Below, in pieces: positions 31,001 through 40,800 of a DNA stretch of 64,000 nucleotides (its first letter is position 1; each line of letters begins with the position of its first letter). Source of the stretch: Litoditis marina (taxonomy: Eukaryota > Nematoda > Chromadorea > Rhabditida > Rhabditidae); contig OZ038436.1 of assembly GCA_964036275.1 (NCBI GenBank), forward strand, positions 21,293,904 through 21,357,903, given 5' to 3'. The translations under genes were made by a program, and so were the position numbers. The notes under the pieces were generated by a model that worked only from the letters and a program-made list of their open reading frames with translations, did no database searches and was not told the origin of the DNA.

Positions 31001-33398
31001 TGTAATCATAGGTCGTCGTACCAAACTCATAGCAATTCGGTTTGTCTATGGCAGTACCCGGTAATTTGACTTGATTACCAGATCCATAGGACTCGACGTC
31101 AAATCCACGTTTTCTGAAATTCCGCATGAATTACAATGAATCTGGAGGGCAGTAAAAACACCATATTTAAACTTTAAACGATATGAAGTGAACTGAATCG
31201 CGCGCAGCGCGAAGCGCTGTGCGAGATTTGTCTTTGGTCCGGCTAATGCGCGCTTTCATTTTTTTAGTTCACTCTCAAAAAGGTCCAATTGTGCAAATCA
31301 GAACTTTTTATGATTTGCTGATTTTCTATGGCACATTTACAAGCTATGTTCAAAATTTGAACGAAATTGATTGAGTTTGAGCCGAGTTATGACGTTATGC
31401 GCTTCATGCAGACCGCCAACTTCCGCCGTGTATCTGTCTGTGTTGGTGCGCACTCCTGGGAAATTTTTATGTGTGAACCGATTTGACTGAAAATTCGGGA
31501 CACGATAGATATCCCACTCAAACCTTGGGGGCGCAAACTTTTTTTCGAAAAAAATTGTTTTTCATCAAGTTATAGGGGTTTGAAAATGTCTCTGCGTCTC
31601 TTCATTTCGTGCACTCTCTCGTCCTCTCTGTCGGGATAAATCAAATTGCGTTATAACTCAGCTCAGTCCTAACCAATTCAAGTAAAATTCAAAGTATGAT
31701 ACCACGACATGAACTGACATCGATTTAGATGTAAGTCTTCTACTGATGACGTCATCGAGGATTCTGGAGCTCGGATGACGTCATTTTTGAAAAGTGCAAA
31801 GTTGACGTCACATATATTTTCAAATGATGGTAATATCTTAGAAAGGGTCAATTAACGGTGAAACTCAATCTAAGAGTGACGTATTCTGGGATTCTGGAGA
31901 CCAGATGACGTCATTTTTGAAAAGTGCAAAGTTGACGTCACATATATTTTCAACTGAAAATGTCTTAGAAAGGGTCAATTAACGGTGAAACTCACTCTAA
32001 GAGTGACGTATTCTGGGATTCTGGAAACCAGATGACGTCATTTTTGAAAAGTGCAAAGTTGACGTCACATATATTTTCAAATGCTGAAAATGTCTTAGAA
32101 AGGGTCAATTAACGGTGAAACTCAATCTAATAGTGACGTATTCTGGGATTCTGGAGACCAGATGACGTCATTTTTGAAAAATGCAAAGTTGACGTCACAT
32201 ATATTTTCAAATGCTGAAAATGTCACAGAAAGGGTCAATTAACGGTGAAACTGAATCTACGAACGACGTATTCTGGGATTCTGGAGACCCGATGACGTCA
32301 TTTTTGAAAAGTGCAAAGTTGACGTCACATATATTTTCAAATGCTGAAAATATCATAAAAATGGTATTTTAACGATAAAACTTCATCTAAATATGACTTA
32401 TTCTGGAATTCAGAGGGCCAGATGACGTCAACTTTTAAAAAATTGACGTGAAATATGTTTTCGAATGCTGGAAGTTTCTTAAAAATGGTCAATTCACGAT
32501 GAAACTTCATTCAAACATGACGTATTCTGGGATTCTGAAGGGCAGATGAAGTAAGTTTCTAGAACTGCAATGTTGACGTCATATTTTTTCCGAATGATAC
32601 TTGACAAGTGGTTCATCAGGAAAACAATTTTATCTGCACCGTACAGATCAAACCACATACCTACGGCATGTATACAAAAAGAGAAAAATTCATGAAAAAG
32701 TGGGGGCCCAACGAATGTAAGATTTGTCTTCTGCTGTGCGCCCCTTAGACAACTACTCTCAAATGGAACAGCTACTGCTACAAAAACCGAAAAATACTAA
32801 TATACTCAAGTATAACTGTTCATTATAAACATACAAAAGTCGTAAAATATTTTCTCAAACCTGTAAACTAGAATCTACAAATCACAGATGTTAACTCAAC
32901 CTACTCAATTATAGAGTTCCTGGTTTTGTACACAATGGTTGGCATTTTTTGTCATTACTTCAATTCTAGGTGCTATAGCGTTTGTCATATTATTCAAAAG
33001 TTGTTCTCTCTTTCGCAGCTGTGACTTGTAGATTCTAGTTTACAGGTTTGAGAAAATATTTTACGACTTTTGTATGTTTATAATGAACAGTTATACTTGA
33101 GTATATTAGTATTTTTCGGTTTTTGTAGCAGTAGCTGTTCCATTTGAGAGTAGTTGTCTAAGGGGCGCACAGCAGAAGACAAATCTTACATTCGTTGGGC
33201 CCCCACTTTTTCATGATATATCTTGAAATCAACGATTAGCTTCTACTTGTACTAAAAAACATGCATACTAACACAACAAAAACGGTTATGAACCAGAACA
33301 TCGAGAGGAAAAACATACTGTAAAAAGCTGTGAGCCTCCATGCTGCGGTTCATGTTGCTGGAACAACTGACTGCGAACTTCAACTTGTCGAAATCCAT
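22027..33398 (-). CDS. ssu-72: SSU72 RNA polymerase II CTD phosphatase
   Basis: Five exons in transcript order: 33398-33319, 31113-30967, 30091-29962, 26049-25921, 22131-22027. They join in phase to 196 residues, matching SSU72's usual length of about 195. Exon 1 carries the Cys-x5-Arg phosphatase loop (CSSNMNRS). Later landmarks are [18 protein letters not shown], the EERVYDQ block, [17 protein letters not shown] with the aspartate region, and the family's characteristic end [11 protein letters not shown]72 removes phosphate from Ser5 of the RNA polymerase II C-terminal repeat and acts in 3'-end processing, in the nucleus. The gene is stretched to over 11 kb by introns that host a retroelement, another gene and repeats. 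TTTATT at 21985-21990 reads AATAAA on this strand. Confidence 0.95.
22404..22478. repeat. Miniature inverted-repeat element, TTGTAGTTTGAT family
   Basis: TTGTAGTTTGATC at the left pairs with GATCAAACCACGAA at the right (one or two mismatches). It lies in intron 4 of ssu-72. Confidence 0.65.
23018..25463 (+). CDS. Lys/Glu-rich low-complexity protein with N-terminal membrane segment, nested in ssu-72
   Basis: Six exons, all in phase 0: 23018-23092, 23386-23535, 24008-24241, 24574-24630, 25065-25178, 25443-25463 (stop TAA), giving 216 residues. The N-terminus is a signal or anchor helix ([20 protein letters not shown]). An Ala/Pro-rich stretch follows, then about 100 residues of alternating Lys/Glu/Ser blocks ([14 protein letters not shown]) and a short tail AAPTQG. 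It is likely a single-pass membrane or secreted disordered protein. It lies wholly inside intron 4 of ssu-72 on the opposite strand, with AATAAA at about 25485. Low-complexity composition prevents a family call. The splice structure and uninterrupted frame make it a real gene. Confidence 0.8.
26358..26362. repeat. 5-bp target-site duplication AATAC, left copy
   Basis: AATAC abuts the left LTR and is repeated directly after the right LTR at 29571-29575, marking the insertion of the retroelement. Confidence 0.85.
26363..26676 (-). repeat. 3' LTR of the gag-only retroelement
   Basis: This 314-bp direct repeat matches 29257-29570. Reading minus, it starts GTTACGTATTGTG and ends TTTGTAACT. It includes AATAAA (plus-strand TTTATT near 26468), which could serve as the element's polyadenylation signal. 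Confidence 0.93.
26764..28827 (-). CDS. gag: Retrotransposon Gag with CCHC zinc knuckle
   Basis: A single uninterrupted 687-codon frame. The first ~370 residues are polar and partly helical. Residues about 375-560 are a helical, Trp-containing capsid-like region beginning [13 protein letters not shown], of the type found in Ty3/gypsy and BEL Gag proteins. A CCHC zinc knuckle ([14 protein letters not shown]) sits at about residue 583 and would bind RNA. A Lys/Glu-rich tail ends in aromatic and arginine residues (WNRQRRYY). Gag forms the particle that packages the element RNA. No protease or polymerase follows. Downstream starts within the first 30 residues are possible, as there are further Met codons. 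Confidence 0.93.
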   Translation of the reverse strand: MKSLPNFSIWYWKSMGTVSNNTSMSEQGQGNENDLHTAMESGNSVSRLSGRSGIVERGAPREPREADSVHATEVQPSGMEAVILKSVTRLVIYAEKEISKHTRLGTQREDAMMDIRKEAEALEKLVKVVVGVKRNETSVLDDEFQDTLKRANIGTAADVKELVTLATDSGSIVQEICQVLGCSEADVVDTVSVKEAVLNSVCTTLDCDQSVVAEKCVNRVMRCEELENKQLESIERNSVVDVTNGENKKSSVKDEDFDKLIERFNRVKQGRSIDGYVRSNSGSTVGSVLMTGSVVRESRDKVNTWKDNQVREGDKCGGYNVSPQDFHWFGDQRSNHGRTHMGQADQSLGRDLLQTRESDSEKSMMYEFMRSQAAPPIGNFSGDGSQPWSAYVKSFLIRYPKEVWRDDHLRDMLVEKLTGSAKDHFKILRREDREGSFDRLVWAMKLRMNEAGRIETVKAMSSVRSLYKSRDESVAKFCVRLELLTGKAYPQLSDEALSMTRADILYQQLRHWQEAVHLVNALEDSEESQAYEEVKRLALRMDRNRSSLPDKRFYRNDTPTDKIVGTPFKASDDVRSTQREGRRCFKCNGLGHIAQNCNAGEVPKPGPPGGYVRSSFVVKEDPKKESFASRIVRELREDRKKEDLKKEDPNTGITFRSQSARVVQYENPVQEYHPRRMTYWNRQRRYY
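29241..29256 (-). other. Candidate primer-binding site of the retroelement
   Basis: On the minus strand, TGGGGGCCGAACCGCT begins immediately after the 5' LTR. TGG plus a GGTTCG complement is what a tRNA 3' end with CCA and T-arm would pair with. The tRNA was not identified. Confidence 0.6.
29257..29570 (-). repeat. 5' LTR of the gag-only retroelement
   Basis: This is the 314-bp direct partner of 26363-26676. The two copies appear identical by eye across their length. It is followed on the right by the second AATAC copy (29571-29575). Confidence 0.93.
30658..30850. repeat. C/G-run hairpin repeat
   Basis: ATCACCCCCCAC and GTGGGGGGTGAT-type blocks alternate on the two strands, ending in an uninterrupted run of about 17 G. 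Neighbouring runs can form hairpins and G-quadruplexes. It lies in ssu-72 intron 2 and resembles the block at 1593-1930, including fragments such as GTAAAC/GTAAACT next to the runs. Confidence 0.75.
31744..32598. repeat. ~130-bp minisatellite, ~7 units, with paired TGACGTCA octamers
   Basis: Units start near 31774, 31904, 32031, 32161, 32291, 32421 and 32544. Each holds GATGACGTCATTTTTGAAAA and, about 28 bp on, GTTGACGTCACATAT, then GGGTCAATTAACGGTGAAAC and GTATTCTGGGATTCTGGA. Five units are nearly identical; the last two are decayed. It lies in intron 1 of ssu-72. Confidence 0.9.
32690..33216. mobile_element. 527-bp fold-back element with ~200-bp near-perfect inverted arms
   Basis: The left arm (32690-32890) and right arm (33017-33216) are almost perfect reverse complements. 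Outer ends are TCATGAAAAAGTGGGGGCCC and GGGCCCCCACTTTTTCATGA; inner ends are GAATCTACAAATCACAG and CTGTGACTTGTAGATTC. A loop of about 126 bp separates them. No coding capacity. A transcript through it would fold into a long double-stranded hairpin. It lies in intron 1 of ssu-72 beside the minisatellite. The target duplication is unclear because the ends are themselves palindromic. Confidence 0.92.
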
Positions 33399-34814
33399 GT
33401 TATCGATATCGTCTCTCAATTACGGGTTCACCTAAATGAAAAACTGCGTTGCAAAAGTTACCGAAAACCGGTTGATTCCTGGTCGACAGTCACTTATTCC
33501 TAAATACTAAATATCAATATCACTCCGCAACAGAGATTTGGTAACGGTCGGTTATCGAGCGAAAGCATATCGTACAAAGCATTTTATTGTGTGGATTGTG
33601 TCAGAACCGGTACACGGACATTTGACAAACGGAACCGCGAACCAGTCACCGGAGCCGAGAATCTCGGTCCTCATTCAGTCAGATTGGTTCGCCGTACGCG
33701 GTTTTGGTTCGAACCAATCACTGAACCGGGCAGTTGTGATACCGGTTCCAACTACGCGGGTCGGTTGTCCAATGACTAGTTCGCGATTTGGATGGTCAAT
33801 ACCGCAGTTTTCCAACGAATCGAACACAATAAAACTTTGGGTATGCTATACGGTCGCGGTTTAGTTCGAACCATTCACTAGAAAACCGGTCGGTTCGGGA
33901 TGTCGGTTCGGTTCGGAAAGGAGCCGGTTCTCGAGTGAATTAACCTCGTCACAAATTCAATATACCTGTGTTTCCACCTTTGATTCCTTGGTTCGACTAG
34001 ATCAATCGACTGACGAGAGGGAGCGTTTTGAAAACTGGAAGCAGTAGGCACCAGGGAAAACTCATTCAGAAATAAAACTCATTACTGGAAAACTCATTGA
34101 GAATTGAAACTCATTAACTTATTTTTAGTCAGTAATTCAAGAATGCCAAAAAATTTGAAAGTTGATTTTTGCTTTTCTCTACGTTCGTGTACTTAATGAG
34201 ATTTATTTTTGAATGAGATATACTTTAATGAGTTTTATTTCTGAATGAGTTTTTCTGATTGCCGTTGTTAGATGTAATTATGTGTGTCAAAAAATAAGTA
34301 AAGTTGGAGAAAAAGGGATAGGAACGAAACTAAAGAAAGAGAGAAGCACAGCAGAAAACATCCTCACAGTAAGCCACTTTTGGCGACACGTCATTCCGCA
34401 ATCACACCACATTTTTAGCAGCACGCCGCATTTCATAATTTTCGACTCGCGAAGTATTCAGAAATTTCATTGTCCAGATCTGCAGACCCATATTTAAGTT
34501 ATTTTTTTGGGGAATTCTTAGTTTTTTATCTTTTATTTTCGATGCCGTGAAGGCACCGAGCCATGAGCTATGTAACTTTTCGTATCCCAGACCTTCTTGG
34601 GCCCACGTAAATAGTAAACTTCGAAGTTGAGTTGTGACTTCAACGATATGATTTGGCGGGTGAACTTGAATACCCGAAATGTTTTCTTTTCAATCCCCCC
34701 TGTCCTCCTCACTTTCAAGGGTGTCGATAATCTGTAATCATAACTTTTATGTCTCACAGTTACTGTTCAGGTCCAGTCAAGTTTTCACTTTCAGCGTTTC
34801 AATATAACTGGAGT
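33399..34814. other. Divergent promoter region between ssu-72 and the TOPORS-like gene
   Basis: Head-to-head spacing is 1.4 kb. Much of 33463-33945 is a degenerate repeat rich in CGGTTCG/CGAACCG with recurring CGAACCANTCACT. No TATA-type promoter was obvious. The open frame at 33538-33864 is made of that repeat and is not supported as a gene. Confidence 0.5.
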
Positions 34815-37800
34815 ATGGACGAATCGTCTTCGTCAAGCGGGCAAATGAATTTTGCCGGTTCCGCGCAACCCGTGGAACTCAAAACAGAGGAAAGTAGTGA
34901 GTTACAATCAGCTTACAGTTCTTGAAACTGGGGAACTCACAGTCTTTAAACACATGTGCTTGCTGATTTGGCTATGAGTTGTAATTTGCTCCCTGCTCTC
35001 CGAACATAGCAACGCAGAAGTGAAATTTTCCTCGGAATGCATGGGGATAAACAAAGATAAAACCCAAATGACCTCTCAGAGTCTCACATTCGTCCTAAGC
35101 ACAACGTTCGAATGCGGGACCACCTTTGTCACCTTACTGATGTACCGTTACACACAACACGCATAATATTTTGTTAAATCGATACTGGTTTACTGACATA
35201 CACCAGTAAGGTCCGACTGTTTGAGAAAAAGGAGTTCGGTTTCACATTAGAACACGTGAAAAATAATGATTTTGCATCAAAAATAGACAAATTTCCTCGT
35301 TTTTGGCGGAAAAGGAGCTTTTTGATTTTTTTGGCTATTCGGACAATTTTACTGAGGTATGTATACTGTACTGTACACAAGTACACATTTGTTTCAGATG
35401 ACGTCATGGATGTTGACGTGAAGGACACATCTCGTGAGGACGGAATAGTGAAACAAGAAGATGAAGGAGAATCTTGCTCAGTGTGTTTGGGAAGGTGGGA
35501 GGCATCGTCATGTATTCTATGTGCCCACTGAGAGTTGATTAGTTTACAGTGTTTTCAAATTACTAGTTACTAGCGTGTCAATAGTGGTAGGAAAAAATAG
35601 CTTTCGAGGAGTCTAAAATATCCCTCCCATCCGGTCGATTACTTAAGGGACGGGATCCATGTAACTACTTATGTCGCCGAAGTAGTTGAAGGAGCATTTC
35701 CGTGGTTTATTTTTGGTTTATTTTATTCTTTGGAACAGTTTACTGTCTAAGTGTCTAGCCATAGTCACACATTTATTCTGTAGATATACGATCCGACCCC
35801 TCATTATTAGCATTCATCGCGTCGTGCGCCCTTATCTCGGTAACATTCTCCAAATAGTCAGAAAAAAAAATAATAAAACGGGCTACGTTTTCGTCGAAAA
35901 CAGAGAAGTTTTTTTTCATGCAGAATCGTTGATTTGCAAGTGTTTTCATCTAAAAACGAATATCTTGTTATCAAATACTAGGACCTTACTGGTGTGTTTT
36001 GCAGAGTGATTGAGGCGACGGCGTTGGACAATTGTCCCCACGTCTTCTGCTTCTGTTGCATTCGGCAATGGCTGAAGCACTGCGAGACAGCACGTTGTCC
36101 CCTCTGCAAATCAGACGTCACATATCTCATTAAAAATGTCGGATGCTCAGATGAAACCAGGTACTTAAATTTCCGCTACCAACTATTAAGAATTGATTCT
36201 GCTGTTCGAACTAGGGTGTTGTTGTAGCTTTTCATACTTCGAAGTTTTGACTTTTCTTCTTTAGTTTTCACGCTCACACGTTTTTCGTCATCTTTTGTTA
36301 TGTTTCAAGTAATTTGGCGTACCTCTGGGTTTTGACTGTTTTGAGGCATGGGAAAATACGAGATATAAATACATTTTTCATCTTTCATAGTTCATACAGT
36401 ATATCAAAAGTTGACAATAGAAGTTCGAAGTGACTCGATCATTCTTTGAGAAAGACACGTTTGCCATATTTGTCAAATTGGTGTGATCCGTTCTGTGGTT
36501 GTTTTTTCATCCTCGAACCTCGATTATACATCTGTTGCGCTGGGCCGCTTGGCATGAACGAATGAACTTGAAAAAAGTGTTGAAGTATAATTAGCAACAT
36601 TTTCGTAATGTACATTCTACAGGCTGTCTCTCGACCAACTGCGTGCCATATTTGAAGCTGAAATCCGTCAGGAGAGAGGAAATGCTGTGCCCTTGCTGCA
36701 GGAGAAGGAGGTCATCACAGCCAGAATGCATGTTCTGCGCACGTATATCAACCAGTTAGAACAAGATCTGTGAGTATTCATTCATGTTTCTGATTAGCTG
36801 GATACCTGCACCAGTGAAATTGTTACTATGTATCGAACTATCGAGTATAGATAATCTGTCTGAGAATTGAGTTATTCATGTCTTTCATTACCGCTTGTTC
36901 TGGGCATTGTTTTCATTCGGCGAATTCCGTATTTTTGTCACCACATATGGTTTCTCAGTCATAGTGACTATGCGTCGATCTAAATATGGCAAAAATGAGA
37001 ATCAGTCAGTTTTGAAAGTGGGGGATATTTTACATTTTACTTATGCTTTTCGTAGAATATTAACAGTTTTCTGGTGTATAGCTAGAGAGCGTTCAGAATA
37101 AAATAACACGTTGACCTATTTCAGAGGTCGTGTGGACCTGAAGAAGAGTCGCTCGAAGGCCGAACTGAAACGAAGGTACCAAGGCCGTGTTTCTGACCTA
37201 ACCGCGTTGAGAGTGCTCTCAGAGCAAATCGACGATCGCAGTATAACCCGGTGAGTCTTGGTTCATTAGTTTGCCCCTGCTCTCCTTTTTTCAGATTCAG
37301 GTTTAATATGATATACACGGCTTTACGGCCACAACATGAACTGCTCTTTTTTTCTGTGTAAATTATAAGTAGGCAATGCCAGACAAACCCTGGGAACGGT
37401 GAATAGCCTAAGCCTTAAATGATAAGTGAAGTCGAATCGTGTAATGGTTCAAATGAGTTAATGGTTGGGATCAAATGGTTTCAAATGATTTAATGGTTTG
37501 AAGGAGAAAATGAAAATTATAAACCATTTAATTGCGAAGTATTCACACAGATGAATAAAAAAGGCAGCAGATTTGTGCTGTAGACGTAGTGTCGGGTATA
37601 GGATATTGTCTGAAATGCAAAAAAGTTTTTGCAAAAAAATTAGTTTTTGCACCAGAGTGCAAAGACCGTTTTTTTTTGGTTGTTTAACTCTATCTAACTC
37701 TATCGAATATTTAACCAACTTCACTGTAGTATGATGACATATTCTTGTATAATAATGATTGTATCATCTCTCATTTTCAGTGGCGAATTGATCGGTAACC

Positions 37801-40800
37801 CCCGATTTCGAGTGCTGGTCTACATCTGTGACGCGGAATGGTACCAGGTGGATCCGAATGCCAATCCAGGCCGCGTATGTTTACATTTTTCTAAGTACAT
37901 AGGTTGTTTGCTTCTCGTGAGAGAATTTCATATACAATATCAAACGTAAGGCGACTTTGTTGAATGCTCAATTCAATCACCCATTTTTCTAACAATAGCG
38001 TTTTTGTATAACCATAATTTTAACAATACTTATTGAAGAAAGCCTCATCTCCCACCCTGTTTTGTAATTTATACCCAGATAAAACACCTGATCTTCAATC
38101 AATTTCTGTGTACAACAAAGTCGCCTCACGTTTGTACAATTTGTTTCTTCGTTTTGTTTACGTTGACGGTTTACACATATTCAACAGATTTTCATGAAAC
38201 TGAAGAATAAAAAGAGGAACGGTAAGAGCTAAGTATCGTCATAGTTTTAGTTTAGTTGTACAGTAGAACTTTCGTTTAACATTCAGTTTTTTTTTATTTC
38301 TATTTGATCGTTGCGTTTCAGAAATCATTCACGTCACAAGTCTGCCGAGCTGACGAGGCTTCTCACAGGGAGAGAATACTTCCCTGGATTCGCAGAGAAT
38401 TGATGTTCGTGCTCAAATCGGAGAAAGTAAGCTAAACATTATAATGTTCAATTCGTCTTTTTCTATTTGTTTGTTTTTCTCTTCTTTTGGAGTGATTCTT
38501 ATGGATCTTTGTGAGATACACATATTTTCTGCGCCTTATTGGTCAGTTCTGTGTTCATCATGAATATGAGGGTATACACAAAATATATATTCTTTAGCAC
38601 TGGCTTTATTCAGTTGTATAGATTATGTATGTTACAGCAGCGCGTATACATCAACAAGCATAGATCAGAGGTTGCCGACACCATCTTCAACACGTGTGTC
38701 AATCATCAAATCCATTCACCTACCTTCCGGGTAAGTTGGTCTTCTTTTCGATCCCAGGTACACAAACACGCTAGTTTATAATTGCTTGTGGAGCCAGACT
38801 ACTATCTGTATGTTTGTTGATGAAAGCGATCTTCATCTTTTTTTCATTTCAACACGAATATACATTGACGTAGTCATATTTTTGCAACAAAAAAACCCAG
38901 CTTTTCTGATTGCAGAGCATTATGGTCGCCATTGGAATATCGTCCAATTCTGTGGAGCGTTTCCAGCACGAAATATTCGAATTCGCAAGCAGCAATCTTG
39001 CCATGGAGGATCATTACAGTATCAGTGGCTATAGGTATGTTACCACACCATTTGCTAATGGGGATCACTTCCCTGTAAATTATCCGAGAGAACGACTTCT
39101 TCTTAGTTTCAATATATTGAACAGAGGTACAAATATATTTTACTCTTTTCGGACGAGTTTTTCCACGGATGTTAGTGGTTTATCGATTGTTTGGTTTTGC
39201 ATGCGCGACTTTTCTCTATTTCTTTGTCTCTTTCTTTTTCGATATACAGTTAGTCAATGGGATTTACATGATGCGTGATCTTCTGTTCAGAATGCCACCT
39301 ACTCAGCAGAGAGGCAGAGGAGCTCGAGCAGCAGGAAATTTCTCAGTCGGAGGTCTCAGTGACAGTGAGTTATCACATTCCAAGCATACACCAGTAAAGT
39401 CCGCCCATTTATTCACAAATATGAGTTCATTTTTCATTTCCAGATTTAATGTAAAAAAATTCTTGTTGCAAGCAAAAATGTAACTTTTTGGTTTATGCAT
39501 CATGAATCACCCTTGAATTGATAGGGGAAACTGGTTTCTTTCTTATAAGACTAAATCCTTGCTGGGAAATGGGTGGCATGTTACTCGAGTCGTTTATTTT
39601 TGTTTTTAGAACTTTTGATGTGTATCATGGTCTATTATTATCATTTTCAGATTTTCCCGCAATGCCCAACGATATTCCACTGGTAACCCTCAATGAAGAG
39701 CCAGATGATGTAATCGTGTTGGAGGACGGACAGCCACCAAACGCATCGCAGAGAAACTACAATGAAAGCAATTATCTCCGGGTAGGTTCAGGCGTGAGGC
39801 TTGATTGAAAATCGGGTGTTTCATTGGGAAAAGAAACTACGAAACAGGATGGAAGATTAACTTTTTACCAATAATCTGCGACTATTGGTCACTTATCTTA
39901 GTCAACTAGAGAAAGATGGGTAACTCAAACTCGACTCCTCAACCCATAGTGCGTCTATTACTCTCCCCACCATTTGGAAAAGCGGCCGGAGAAATTGCCT
40001 TATGTTACGGAAAAATCAAAAACTTTCAGTTTGAATCGTTATAAATGGTTAAAGAAGGACGATTATGTGGTCCGATCGCAACGGTTTAGTCCTTCAAACC
40101 TCAATACATTTTTCAATTGCAGTTTAAAGGACCGTTGACACGAGATTGGTCCACATAATCGTCCTTCTTCAAATCTAGTCCGATTTCAGGATGAGCCAGC
40201 GTCATCGGGATCGGATCCGGATGCAGATCTGTACATGCGAAGAGCGTGTCTGCTGAGGAACCCGAGGAACGGACGTGCCCGAACCCAGGCTCCGCCCCCT
40301 CAGCCCCGATCACTGGAGGTAGCCGACCTCTATGGACACGAGTGGAGGGTGGGAATGGGACTCACCAATCCGGCACTCAACGTGATTTTGTTTATTGATT
40401 CATTTTCATCAAGATACGTATAAAACAGAAAAAAATGATGAATGAAAGCTCAAGATTTCGAATAAAACTAGTAGGATTAGAATGACTAAAATCAAAAATA
40501 AGTGGTACATGTCGTTAATGGGTATTTTCATCTTACCGCTCTTTTACACTATTTGAACCCATGAGCTCAATCCACATGAAGTATGGGAAATCGTCCGTTT
40601 TATGAACTTGTTTTCTCTAGTGAGGTCTGTCGTGGCTGTATTTTGTTGTTGTACTAGATTACAACTAGAGTTTGCAGATTGCTCCCGACCTTCCTAGCTG
40701 GCGGATGAGCACCCGCAATAGGTTCCGACCGCTTCAGCCGCCCTCAATTCCGGACCGCCCGTCTCGAAACGGCTGTCCTTTACCGGGAAGCTCGGACCAC

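Noticed and set aside
31744..32598. Regular repeat array that could be mistaken for CRISPR
   Set aside because: The whole ~130-bp unit repeats with no unique spacers, in an intron of a eukaryotic gene; it is a minisatellite.
33538..33864. 108-codon plus-strand frame in the ssu-72/TOPORS-like spacer
   Set aside because: It consists of the degenerate CGGTTCG-rich repeat and has no protein character.
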